20,490 nucleotides of DNA from an uncultured Eubacterium sp. (GTDB taxonomy: Bacteria; Bacillota; Clostridia; Lachnospirales; CAG-274). Below are positions 8,192 to 16,074 of the stretch, piece by piece. Each line of letters begins with the position of its first letter. The stretch's first letter is position 1. Under the pieces are notes generated by a model. The model did not search any database and was not told the origin of the DNA. It worked only from the letters and a program-made list of their open reading frames with translations. The position numbers were made by a program, and so were the translations under genes. The stretch covers positions 1 to 20,490 of the forward strand of contig UQRG01000011.1 in assembly GCA_900543365.1 (NCBI GenBank), written 5' to 3'.

Positions 8192-8369
8192 ACTTGTGTG
8201 TGAATGTTATAATATTTATGTTGATGATATAAAAAAGGCTCTTGAAAATGGTGCAGATTCTTTTGAGGACTTAGAAAGGTCAATGAAATTAGGGGTTTTG
8301 TGTAGTGCTTGTATTGGAGATAGTAAAAAAGTTATTGATGAATTAAGAAAGGAGCTTGGAAGAAAATAA
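8181..8369 (+). CDS. Small BFD-like [2Fe-2S]-binding protein
   Basis: This 62-residue protein carries Cys7-x-Cys9 and, 31 residues later, Cys41-x2-Cys44, with VCECYNIYVDDIKKALENG at the N-terminus. That is the BFD-like fold seen in bacterioferritin-associated ferredoxin and as a domain in NirB, NifU-like proteins and oxidoreductases. It would bind one [2Fe-2S] cluster. It stands alone rather than fused to an enzyme. GGAGG lies six bases before the ATG, inside the end of rmuC. The partner is unknown; no bacterioferritin gene is in the window, so a specific link to iron storage is not supported. Confidence 0.85.
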   Translation: MKNRLVCECYNIYVDDIKKALENGADSFEDLERSMKLGVLCSACIGDSKKVIDELRKELGRK

Positions 8370-8481
8370 TGATATTATAGTAGTTAATATATGTCATTTC
8401 TGTAGTTGAAAATGGTATTATAATTAATGAAGCAAGGTATACCCTAGTATTACAAATACTATAAGAGAACTTGAAAATAAA
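8369..8481 (+). pseudogene. Relic of a LysR-type transcriptional regulator (N-terminal HTH)
   Basis: Reading from the ATG at 8369, which overlaps the stop of the preceding gene, gives M-I-L, two stops, then YVISVVENGIIINEA (up to 8434). The reading then shifts frame, and 8431-8481 gives SKVYPSITNTIRELENK. Together these match the start of a LysR-type helix-turn-helix (VVENGSI-NEASK, then QPSIT-x-IRELE), with a few residues missing at the frame change. Nothing resembling the effector-binding domain follows; the second frame stops at 8539-8541. It looks like a dead gene with stops, a small deletion and loss of its 3' part. The match is by eye and needs a profile search. Confidence 0.6.
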
Positions 8482-8551
8482 TGGTACAGATATTGTTTAT
8501 TGTTTTATTTTTTGTTATATATTAGGACTTTTAAAAAGTAGTGAAAAAATT

Positions 8552-8591
8552 AAAAACTCATAGTCATCTATTAAAGATAACTATGAGTTTT
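8552..8591. terminator. Bidirectional terminator between convergent genes
   Basis: ACTCATAGT (8556-8564) pairs with ACTATGAGT (8580-8588), and the inner ATCT (8566-8569) pairs with AGAT (8575-8578). The stem is flanked by A and T runs on both sides, so it can end transcription from either strand. It lies 12 bases after the stop of the - strand gene at 8603. The rest of 8482-8551 shows nothing recognisable. Confidence 0.8.
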
Positions 8592-8602
8592 ATTTGCAAG
8601 TG

Positions 8603-10129
8603 TTAATTTATCTTAGCACCTCTTAATCTAGGAACTTCAACTCTATATGCTGAAAAATTAGTATTAACAACTTCAGTGCCTTCAAATGTAGAGCTACTCT
8701 TAAACTCATTTAAAAAGCTGGTAATATTATCTTTTTCTGCCTGAAGAATATTTCTATATGTTTTGCCAGAGATTTCGTGACTATGAAGTCTAATAGTTGT
8801 AGAATAAGCAACATCACCTAATGTGTCGTGAGCATAGGATTTTATGTTGTTATACATATTTCTAGCTACTTCAACATATTTTCTATCTGCTGGTGTTTTT
8901 GCCTGACTAGACCAATCAGATGTTGTTTTTCTAAAGGCTGGGTCTAAGTATTTAGCAGAATTCATATTTTTAGGTGTCATTTCACTTACAAGAGTTGTAA
9001 GATAATCGTCAATGAGCTTTTTTAACGTTGGATTTACATCACTCATATTATATTTAGCGTCAGTATGATTAGTGTTTGACATTAGTGGCTTGTATTCAAT
9101 TATTTTAGATAAGGATTCATTGTAAACATCACAGCCATAAAATCTAACATACATACCATTTAAAATATTGGCAGTAAAAGATTCATTTTCTTCTGTTAGA
9201 TATTCTATAGTTTTATCTTTGTTAGGAGCATCAGGCAACCCTATTTCAATAAATCCAACTTTGTTGTATGGACTAAGTTTAAATGTTAAATGTCCGGTTT
9301 TAAAGTTAGTACCGGCCTTATATCTACCACCACGACTTTGGTCTATTCTAGCATCATTTATAGGAACGGCATAAGCATTAGACAAGTCAAGGTAAGTGTT
9401 GTTTTCTAGTTTAACAGTTTCACAATAGGCAAATGTTCTATTATATATATATCTTTTACCACTTACATCACTTACATTACCGTCTTTAGCATATTTGTAT
9501 AAATAACCATTTTTATTTGGGTTTGCAAATATAACATATTCACCTTCAGGAATATCCTTGCCTGTAGTATAAGTACCAGGCTTGTAATAGTTTGAATAGC
9601 TATACATAGGATTTGTAGTAGTTTCAAATGTAGTAGTTTCAGTTGTGGATTCTGTAGTTGTAGTAGCCTGTGTTGTAGTTTCAGTATTAACTGTAGTTAA
9701 TTCATTATTAGATAAAATAATGTTTACAGTTTTGCTGTCATTATCCCAATTTACTTTGTAACCAAAGGCTTCAGCAACATATCTGGCAGGAGCAAGTGTT
9801 CTATTGTTTATAATAACAGGTCCGCAATCCATAGTAATATTTTTGCCATTTACAGAGGCAATATTGCTGTCAAGAGTCATAACTACTTCAATTCCGTTTT
9901 TGTTACCGGTTATTGACTTTGTTTCACTATCCCATTTAACTTCTGCACCAACTCCCTCAAATATTGCCCTAACAGGAACCATAGTTCTATTGTCAATTAT
10001 TTGTGGAGCAACATCAGAAGTTACTTCTTTGTTATTAATATTAAGCTTGATATTATCGGAACCATAGGCAAAAGTACCTAAAGTAAGAGATGTTGTTAAA
10101 GCTAATATAAATATTGCTGTTTTTTTCAT
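8603..10129 (-). CDS. Secreted stalk-domain protein with Thr-rich linker and repeat modules
   Basis: The 508 residues start with a signal peptide (about 1-23). Residues 25-138 form a copper-amine-oxidase-N-like domain, with the repeated pattern DNRTMVPVRAIFEGVGAEV (46-64) and NNRTLAPARYVAEAFGYKV (108-126). This domain is common on Clostridial surface proteins and does not imply amine oxidase activity. A Thr-rich linker (144-172) follows. Two related modules come next: GTYTTGKDIPEGEYVI (185-200) and, weaker, GGRYKAGTNFKTGHLTF (267-283). The C-terminal helical part (about 365-485) resembles that of the secreted protein encoded at 12158-13156. There is no LPxTG or SLH anchor, so it is probably released or held non-covalently. 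The gene has its own promoter and AGGAGGT ribosome site. The function is unknown. Confidence 0.85.
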   Translation of the reverse strand: MKKTAIFILALTTSLTLGTFAYGSDNIKLNINNKEVTSDVAPQIIDNRTMVPVRAIFEGVGAEVKWDSETKSITGNKNGIEVVMTLDSNIASVNGKNITMDCGPVIINNRTLAPARYVAEAFGYKVNWDNDSKTVNIILSNNELTTVNTETTTQATTTTESTTETTTFETTTNPMYSYSNYYKPGTYTTGKDIPEGEYVIFANPNKNGYLYKYAKDGNVSDVSGKRYIYNRTFAYCETVKLENNTYLDLSNAYAVPINDARIDQSRGGRYKAGTNFKTGHLTFKLSPYNKVGFIEIGLPDAPNKDKTIEYLTEENESFTANILNGMYVRFYGCDVYNESLSKIIEYKPLMSNTNHTDAKYNMSDVNPTLKKLIDDYLTTLVSEMTPKNMNSAKYLDPAFRKTTSDWSSQAKTPADRKYVEVARNMYNNIKSYAHDTLGDVAYSTTIRLHSHEISGKTYRNILQAEKDNITSFLNEFKSSSTFEGTEVVNTNFSAYRVEVPRLRGAKIN

Positions 10130-10157
10130 TTGAATACCTCCTATTTAGTATATAAAT

Positions 10158-10187
10158 AGTATAAGCCTTTGCCAATATATATGTCAA
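10158..10187 (-). promoter_or_regulatory. Promoter of the stalk-domain protein at 8603-10129
   Basis: On the - strand, a perfect TTGACA (10182-10187) is followed after 18 bases by TATACT (10158-10163). The start would be about 20 bases before the ribosome site AGGAGGT and the ATG. It separates this gene from the DXS-like gene upstream, although no clear terminator lies between them. Confidence 0.75.
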
Positions 10188-10202
10188 CTTAATATTTTCA
10201 TA

Positions 10203-11960
10203 TTAATTTAACAAGTTTTCAATATCCTCTGCAATTTGTTCCTTTGTAAGTTTATTTAATTTAAGAATTTCATTAGGGTCATATCTATCAAGGAATTTCT
10301 TTTCGTAACCATAATTAATTACATTTACATTAGAATTGCCATAAAATCTTGCAATCTTCTCCCCAAATCCACCATCAAGTATACCGTCTTCGAGAGTTAA
10401 AACAGCTTTATGATTTTCTTTAAGTCTTTCCAGTAATTCTTTGTCAATACCAGTAATATAAACTGGGTTAATAACTGTAGCCTTTACACCGATTTTTTCT
10501 TCAACTAATTTAGCAACTTCCTTACCAAGCTCTAAGAAAGTACCAAGGGCAACAATAGCAACTTCACTACCTTTTGCAACAACTTCATAGGTGTTAAGTT
10601 TGCTATAGTCTTTTGTTACCTTTTTGCCATCAGAAATCATATTATTACCAGGAATTCTAATTGCAACAGGGTGTTCTGTCTGCTCAATACTCCAATCAAG
10701 CATTGCTAAATATTCTTCCTTTGTAGTTGGTGCTAAGTATACCATTTCCGGAATATTAGCAATCATAGGAATATCATAAATACCTAAGTGAGTAACATCG
10801 TTCATACCATATATAGATGCTTGGTAAACAACAATAGTGGCAGGGTTTTTGTTAATACATAAGTCTTGTGAAAGCTGGTCATAGGTTCTCTGTAAAAATG
10901 TGCTATATACACCATATACAGGTTTTGCACCGTTTTTAGCCATACCAGATGCAAGAGCCACAGCAGTTTCTTCGGCAATACCTACATCAATAAATTGGCT
11001 ACCAGCTTCTTTACGCTTATCCTTTGTAAAGCCTAAAACTGTAGGAGTGGCTGAAGTAATAGTTGCAACAGTTTTATCCTCTTTCATTTTCTTTAAAAGG
11101 TAGTTTGCAGTTACTGACGAATAGCTTTCAGCATCAAGTGTAAATTTAGACTTACCAGTTTCAATATCAAATGGCATACACCAGTGCCAACTTTCTTTGT
11201 TTTGCTCAGCAAGAGGATAGCCCTTACCTTTTTCAGTACAAATATGCACAGCAACCGGTTTTTCACTGTCTTTAACAGTGTTAAATGCTGAAATAAGTTC
11301 ATCAATATTGTTGCCATCTTTAACAAATACATAGTCAAGTCCCATAGCTTTAAAAAGGTTACACTCAGCCTTGCCATCAGTATCTCTTAAGAGCTTAAGG
11401 TTTTTATAAATGCCACCGTGATTTTCGGCAATAGACATATCATTATCATTAACAACAATAATCATATTACTGTTAAGTTCAGATGCGAAATCTATACCTT
11501 CTAAAGCTTCACCTCCACTTAAAGAACCATCGCCAATTACAGCAACAATATTTTCGTTATCACCTTTTAAATCTCTTGCTTTTGCTAAACCACAAGCAAG
11601 ACTTACAGATGTTGAAGTATGACCTATTGTAAAAAAGTCGTGAGCACTTTCATCTGGATTACTGTAGCCTGAAACATCGTCATAATGCTCAGGATAAAGA
11701 AATGCTTCATTTCTACCAGTAAGCATTTTGTGACAATAAGTTTGATGAGATACATCAAAAACAAATTTATCCTTAGGTGAGTTAAAAACATAGTGAAGTG
11801 CTATTATTGCCTCAACCATACCAAAGTTAGGACCAAAATGTCCTCCGTGAATACTAAGTTTTTGTAAAAGTGCTGTTCTCATTTCGCTAGCTAAAACTTT
11901 AAGTTGATTGTTATCAAGTTTTTTCACGTCTAAAGGGCTTTTAATTTTTTCTAAATACAT
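10203..11960 (-). CDS. DXS-like transketolase-family enzyme (annotated type: 1-deoxy-D-xylulose-5-phosphate synthase)
   Basis: DXS joins pyruvate and glyceraldehyde 3-phosphate, with thiamine diphosphate, to start the MEP isoprenoid pathway and supply thiamine and pyridoxal precursors. The 585 residues (usual DXS about 620) have the expected domains. His41 is in SIHGGHF, and the ThDP motif runs from GDG (143-145) to NDN (171-173). IAEETAVA has Glu330, the ThDP-activating residue, and YSTFLQRTYDQ has Arg358. The sequence is divergent: VSHQTYCHK replaces VGHQAYPHK. By my recalled alignment to E. coli DXS, Arg420, Asp427 and Arg478, which contact the aldehyde substrate, are Gln380, Asn387 and Gly438. 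It may therefore be a paralog using another acceptor. It starts at an ATG with AGGAGGAT upstream. I give no symbol because of this doubt. No other MEP gene is nearby. Confidence 0.8.
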   Translation of the reverse strand: MYLEKIKSPLDVKKLDNNQLKVLASEMRTALLQKLSIHGGHFGPNFGMVEAIIALHYVFNSPKDKFVFDVSHQTYCHKMLTGRNEAFLYPEHYDDVSGYSNPDESAHDFFTIGHTSTSVSLACGLAKARDLKGDNENIVAVIGDGSLSGGEALEGIDFASELNSNMIIVVNDNDMSIAENHGGIYKNLKLLRDTDGKAECNLFKAMGLDYVFVKDGNNIDELISAFNTVKDSEKPVAVHICTEKGKGYPLAEQNKESWHWCMPFDIETGKSKFTLDAESYSSVTANYLLKKMKEDKTVATITSATPTVLGFTKDKRKEAGSQFIDVGIAEETAVALASGMAKNGAKPVYGVYSTFLQRTYDQLSQDLCINKNPATIVVYQASIYGMNDVTHLGIYDIPMIANIPEMVYLAPTTKEEYLAMLDWSIEQTEHPVAIRIPGNNMISDGKKVTKDYSKLNTYEVVAKGSEVAIVALGTFLELGKEVAKLVEEKIGVKATVINPVYITGIDKELLERLKENHKAVLTLEDGILDGGFGEKIARFYGNSNVNVINYGYEKKFLDRYDPNEILKLNKLTKEQIAEDIENLLN

Positions 11961-11992
11961 ATGTTATCCTCCTGTTATATTTTTATATTATA

Positions 11993-12023
11993 ATTATAAA
12001 CCTTCGAGTAAACTTTAAGTCAA
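11993..12023 (-). promoter_or_regulatory. Possible promoter of the DXS-like gene
   Basis: On the - strand, TTGACT (12018-12023) and TATAAT (11993-11998) are 19 bases apart, slightly long for sigma-A. The stretch 11961-12157 is a divergent promoter region serving this gene and the stalk-domain gene on the other strand; no other element is evident in it. Confidence 0.45.
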
Positions 12024-12091
12024 GAGGTTTTTGTTAATTTGTTTATAAGTAATAATTTTTTAAATATTTGTTTTGTTAATATTAATTTTTG

Positions 12092-12119
12092 TTGCATAAT
12101 ATAAGAAATATGTTATAAT
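12092..12119 (+). promoter_or_regulatory. Promoter of the stalk-domain protein at 12158-13156
   Basis: TTGCAT (12092-12097) and a perfect TATAAT (12114-12119) are 16 bases apart. TGT directly before the -10 makes it an extended -10 promoter. The start would be about 20 bases before the AGGAGGG ribosome site. Confidence 0.7.
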
Positions 12120-12157
12120 TAATATATATTTGTAAATAAATTAGGAGGGTGAAATTA

Positions 12158-13156
12158 TTGAAAATTAAGAAAAAAATTGCGACTATTTTTTCTGTTGTAC
12201 TGACAGTATGTTCAGTAAGTAATTCTTTTGCGGGAATAGGTATTAAGGTTAATAACCAGCCTTTAAAGGGGGAGGCTCAACCTCAGATTGTTAATGGCAG
12301 AACACTTGTACCTGTCAGAACTATATTCGAGGCTTTAGGAGCAAATGTAGACTGGGATAGTGATACAAAGACTATTAAAGCAAAGAAGGATAATATTTCT
12401 GTTGTAATGGTAATTAGTCAAGATTATATTACAGTTAATGGAGAAACTGTTGATATGGATGCATCAGCTATGATTATGGGTGGCAGAACTTATGCACCTG
12501 CTAGATATGTTGCAGAAGCTTTTGGCTACAATGTTGAATGGGATAGTAAATCTAAAACTGTTCTTATAAACAAAACAATAAATCAGGTAAATACTGAAAA
12601 ATCAACAGAAACAACAACTGTGGTAACAACAAAGGCAGAAATAACAACAAAAAAAACACAAGTACTCAATAAAGTAGAAACTACAACTAAGAAAGTAGAA
12701 AAATCAACTGAAACTACAACTATGTCGGCTCAAGAGATATTAAATAGTAGCCCTATTGAGGGAGTTGGTGCAACTGTTTTTAAACTTGTTAAAAATGATA
12801 TAAAAAATGCTTTTAAGCTTTATCATATAGGTAATGCAAATAGCAATAACAGATTTTCTCAAAGTACATATAATAAATTTATGGAAATGTGGAAAAGTAC
12901 AGCTAAAACTGATGTGGAAAAGCAGTTTGTTAGTCAATCTCAGATCGTTTATAAATCTATGATAACTACTTGTAAAAAGCTTGACCAAAGAGTTGGGAAA
13001 CATCCTGCCAGTACAGATGTAAGAAACTATTGTGAAAAAAGACGAGAAACCCTTGAAAATATGATAAGTACTTATTTAGCTTCTAAAGATATATCGGCAG
13101 TTAAAAATAATGCTGAAAAAATTAAGAAGTATGCAAGTGCAACTAGCTCGACTTAA
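12158..13156 (+). CDS. Secreted stalk-domain protein with Thr/Lys-rich linker (paralog)
   Basis: The 332 residues start with a signal peptide (about 1-25). The copper-amine-oxidase-N-like domain (about 27-138) has NGRTLVPVRTIFEALGANV and GGRTYAPARYVAEAFGYNV. A Thr/Lys-rich linker (about 144-188) includes STETTT twice. A C-terminal helical segment (about 205-325) is unassigned, but it resembles the C-terminus of the protein at 8603-10129: Trp245-x-Ser-x-AKT, then Gln-Phe-Val and Val-Tyr-Lys. A GTG at 12149 overlaps the ribosome site AGGAGGG (12143-12149), so I chose the TTG at 12158, nine bases after it. There is no wall-anchoring signal. The function is unknown; a structural or ligand-binding surface role is only a guess. 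Confidence 0.83.
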   Translation: MKIKKKIATIFSVVLTVCSVSNSFAGIGIKVNNQPLKGEAQPQIVNGRTLVPVRTIFEALGANVDWDSDTKTIKAKKDNISVVMVISQDYITVNGETVDMDASAMIMGGRTYAPARYVAEAFGYNVEWDSKSKTVLINKTINQVNTEKSTETTTVVTTKAEITTKKTQVLNKVETTTKKVEKSTETTTMSAQEILNSSPIEGVGATVFKLVKNDIKNAFKLYHIGNANSNNRFSQSTYNKFMEMWKSTAKTDVEKQFVSQSQIVYKSMITTCKKLDQRVGKHPASTDVRNYCEKRRETLENMISTYLASKDISAVKNNAEKIKKYASATSST

Positions 13157-13209
13157 TATACTATGGATATTTGTAATATGTTAGTATATTGTTTATGAGG
13201 TTAATAATT

Positions 13210-13839
13210 ATGAGTAAAAAAAATAAATTTGAACGTAAGGGATACTTATTTATTAAGCGTATTTTTGATATTATTTGTTCAGGCATAGCAATTATTATAT
13301 TATCTCCAATTATGATAATAACAGCTATTGCTATTATGATTGAGTCACCAGGAAATCCTATTTTTGTTCAAGATAGAGTTGGAAGAAATGGCAAAATTTT
13401 TAAAATGTATAAGTTTAGAAGTATGTGCATTGATGCAGAAGAAAGACTTAAAGAACTTAAAGAAAAAAATGAGGTAGATGGTCCTGTTTTTAAAATGAAA
13501 AATGACCCAAGAATAACAAAAGTTGGTCGCTTTATAAGAAAGTATAGTATTGATGAATTAATGCAACTATTTAATGTTTTTAAGGGTGATATGTCAGTAA
13601 TTGGTTCTAGACCTGCTTTACCAAAGGAAGTTGCTGAATACGATGATTTGGCTAAATTAAGATTAAAGGTTAAACCAGGCTTAAGTTGTTATTGGCAAGT
13701 AATGGGTAGAAGTAATCTTTCTTTTAGCGAATGGATGGAACTTGATATAAAATACATAAACGAGATGAGTTTTTGGACTGACATTAAAATTGTACTTCTT
13801 ACAATACCGGCTATTTTTAAAGGTGATGGAGCTTATTAA
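13210..13839 (+). CDS. Monotopic phosphoglycosyl transferase (bacterial sugar transferase)
   Basis: These enzymes move a sugar-1-phosphate from a UDP-sugar to undecaprenyl phosphate on the inner face of the membrane, starting capsule, exopolysaccharide or glycoprotein glycan synthesis. The 209 residues show the N-terminal re-entrant membrane helix (about 15-41), RVGRNGKIFKMYKFRSM (56-72) and the catalytic Asp115-Glu116 in SIDELMQLFNV. GDMSVIGSRPALP (126-138) and KPGLSCYWQVMGRS (155-168) follow. The length is that of the minimal single-domain class, without the extra membrane domain of WbaP types. The frame opens at a TTG (13189) and an ATG (13195), but only the ATG at 13210 has an acceptable, weak ribosome site (GAGG). 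Substrate sugar cannot be told. No other glycan genes are in the window. Confidence 0.92.
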   Translation: MSKKNKFERKGYLFIKRIFDIICSGIAIIILSPIMIITAIAIMIESPGNPIFVQDRVGRNGKIFKMYKFRSMCIDAEERLKELKEKNEVDGPVFKMKNDPRITKVGRFIRKYSIDELMQLFNVFKGDMSVIGSRPALPKEVAEYDDLAKLRLKVKPGLSCYWQVMGRSNLSFSEWMELDIKYINEMSFWTDIKIVLLTIPAIFKGDGAY

Positions 13840-13877
13840 AAAATGTGCTGTTGCAAATATTGCAACAGCACATTTTT
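13839..13877. terminator. Bidirectional terminator between convergent genes
   Basis: Bases 13839-13856 and 13860-13877 are perfect 18-base complements around a 3-base loop; in vivo the loop will be a little larger. A-runs and T-runs at the two ends let it work for the sugar transferase on + and the envelope operon on -. Confidence 0.93.
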
Positions 13878-13887
13878 GTTTAATTAT

Positions 13888-16074
13888 TTACTTAAATCTT
13901 ATTTCATTTATATTTTCAAGGTTGTCATAATCAATTACAACAGCTATATTGCCCATAAATTCGTAGAGATTACCGGATTTCTTTAATGGTCTTATAACAG
14001 ATGAATTATCAGGTAATGTAATACTACCAATTCTTTCAAAACCGTCATCAAGATTTACTTTGTAGAGATAACCACCATTAAATGTTATATTTTGCTTTTT
14101 TTCTGAATCATATATTGTAACAGGTAAAGTAAATATATTCTTTTCTTTATCAAAGTAGAATGAAAGAGTATCATTAAACATACTAGTTTCAATATTTCCC
14201 CTGCCTAATTCTTCACTATAAAGCATTTTTGGACTATCCTTATCAGATATATCATATAACTTAAGGCATAGCATATTGTTGCCATTATCAACTGTAACAA
14301 TATGATTTTCATCATAGGTATAAATAAGTAAGTTACCAGTTGAAAGTTTAAGTACACCATTACCTCTTGGATTGGTTGGTTCCGAAAGGTCAACAGAATA
14401 TATTGACTGACTATTTTCGGGATTTATAAAAAGCATATTTTTTGAGAAAATAGTGCTTTCCACCTTTGCACCTGAAACAATTTCATTTGCAAAACCACAA
14501 ACCTCAAGATTGTTATTAAGAACATAAACATTTGCTATGTTTTTATTTGCTCCTTTTTTAGTATATTGAGATACAAGAGTAAAGTAACCAGAGTTTTCAT
14601 TCATAGCAAACTTATTAGGAACATAGCCCTTAACATTACCTTTGCCAGATGTATATATTTGACCGTTTGCAAGACTCAGTCTGTATATAAATGTATTTTC
14701 AACATTTTCATTTGAATCAAAAGCATTATATCTGTTTTTAGCAATGTATATATTGTTATCTGACATATACACATTATCTCCAGCACATAAATATGATTTT
14801 AATTCAGACTTTGCTGTTGGGTCATTTACACTTATTGAAGCAACTACATTATAGTTTTTGCCACCACCCTCAGGGAAATATTGCATTTGGTCATAGCTTA
14901 ATTCAGATACTTCCGGACTTACAATAGAATCTCTGTAAGAAGGTGGGTAATAGTGACCATTCTTAGAAAGCTCTGCAATAGGCATTTCTGCAAGTAAGTA
15001 TATATATCCATTATACTCAACAGAATTTTTATAATATCCTTCAATTTCAAGTTCTTTAAGTTTAACTGCTTTTTCTTTATTAGTAATATTATACACACAA
15101 GCTATGGTGCTATGGTTAAAATTAACTTCACCATCAACATTTTCTTTAGGTATTATATTGCTTTTATTACCTATTACGACTAAAGTGTTATTTTTAACAT
15201 ATATTTTTTCGCACTTAAATTCTTTACCAAGATTTAAAGTTGACAAAGTTTTAAGTGTATTATTTGATGAATCTATAATATAGAGAATGTCATCATTAGA
15301 GTAATAAACATAATTTCCTGATGAATTAACTGTGTTACCGGTTTTATTTTCAAGAACTTGTACCGGTATTGTTTTGGCATTAGGAGCGGTATTGTTACCA
15401 CTTATTTGTTTTAATATACTGTCGGTTGTTGAAAGTTGAGAAATTTCTTTCATATTTTCCTCATTTGCAACATAAGGCAAGTCGTTTACTTGAGATTTAA
15501 GACTGTTAATAAAGTCTGTGCTTTCATTATCAGTAAACGAATTTTTCATACTTGAAATAATAATCATATTATCATAGTAATATATAAATTTATCAAAAGC
15601 TGATGCAAATATGTCAATAGGCACATAAACACAACCATTTTTAATAAATACTTTGTTATTATACTCAATATCCTTTTCTTTGGAACTATCTACTAAGTCA
15701 GCAGTTTTTTTGTCTAATACAAGAGCTTGATTATTAAGTCTTATAGTTGCACTGCAAGTTGATAAATCTTCAGAAGTTGCAGCATTGTATGCTGTACGGA
15801 AAAAGGCAGTAGGAACATATACTGCCTGATTTTCCAAAATAGGAACCATTGAAGCATCGTTTTTGTCAATAAGCATTTGTGACTTATTGACGAGTATAAC
15901 AGGACTATTTTCGTATATTACAACAGCTGAATCTAATCTATCTTCAACAGCAACTTCTTCTGAATTTGCTGGAGCAGATATAATTCCTTTGCTTTGTACA
16001 ATCTGAAAACCAAGTACACCACATAATATAACAGCATATATTGAAAGTATACCCAGTACCATTTTATTATTCAT
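13888..16074 (-). CDS. Membrane-anchored beta-propeller protein with stalk-like N-terminus
   Basis: The 728 residues start with an uncleaved membrane segment (about 5-27), placing the rest outside. Residues about 50-175 look like a divergent copper-amine-oxidase-N domain, with NQAVYVPTAFFRTAYN (82-97) and GCVYVPIDIFASAFDKFI (147-164). From about 245 to the end there are repeating beta-rich blades (VYYSNDDILYIIDSSNN, YIYLLAEM, VYMSDNNIYIAKN, LLIYTYDENHIVTVDNG). They match the secreted C-terminal beta-propeller family distantly related to WD40. No enzyme motif is visible, so a binding or scaffold role is likely. It is the last gene of the envelope operon, 18 bases after the M23 peptidase gene, so it may act in the FtsEX complex; that is inference. 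Confidence 0.82.
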   Translation of the reverse strand: MNNKMVLGILSIYAVILCGVLGFQIVQSKGIISAPANSEEVAVEDRLDSAVVIYENSPVILVNKSQMLIDKNDASMVPILENQAVYVPTAFFRTAYNAATSEDLSTCSATIRLNNQALVLDKKTADLVDSSKEKDIEYNNKVFIKNGCVYVPIDIFASAFDKFIYYYDNMIIISSMKNSFTDNESTDFINSLKSQVNDLPYVANEENMKEISQLSTTDSILKQISGNNTAPNAKTIPVQVLENKTGNTVNSSGNYVYYSNDDILYIIDSSNNTLKTLSTLNLGKEFKCEKIYVKNNTLVVIGNKSNIIPKENVDGEVNFNHSTIACVYNITNKEKAVKLKELEIEGYYKNSVEYNGYIYLLAEMPIAELSKNGHYYPPSYRDSIVSPEVSELSYDQMQYFPEGGGKNYNVVASISVNDPTAKSELKSYLCAGDNVYMSDNNIYIAKNRYNAFDSNENVENTFIYRLSLANGQIYTSGKGNVKGYVPNKFAMNENSGYFTLVSQYTKKGANKNIANVYVLNNNLEVCGFANEIVSGAKVESTIFSKNMLFINPENSQSIYSVDLSEPTNPRGNGVLKLSTGNLLIYTYDENHIVTVDNGNNMLCLKLYDISDKDSPKMLYSEELGRGNIETSMFNDTLSFYFDKEKNIFTLPVTIYDSEKKQNITFNGGYLYKVNLDDGFERIGSITLPDNSSVIRPLKKSGNLYEFMGNIAVVIDYDNLENINEIRFK

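Noticed and set aside
7870..8283. 137-codon open frame on the - strand
   Set aside because: It is antisense to the end of rmuC and the start of the BFD-like gene, both of which have clear domains.
9600..9700. Short repeated TAGT/TTGTAGT-like units suggesting a small repeat array
   Set aside because: They encode the Thr-rich linker on the - strand; unit length is irregular and there are no spacers, so it is not a CRISPR or intergenic repeat.
12149..12157. GTG start for the second stalk protein
   Set aside because: It overlaps the AGGAGGG ribosome site itself; the in-frame TTG at 12158 has correct spacing and gives a better signal peptide.
8603..13156. Two stalk genes flanking one gene, considered as a composite mobile element
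   Set aside because: No transposase, terminal inverted repeats or target duplications are visible, and base composition matches the neighbours.
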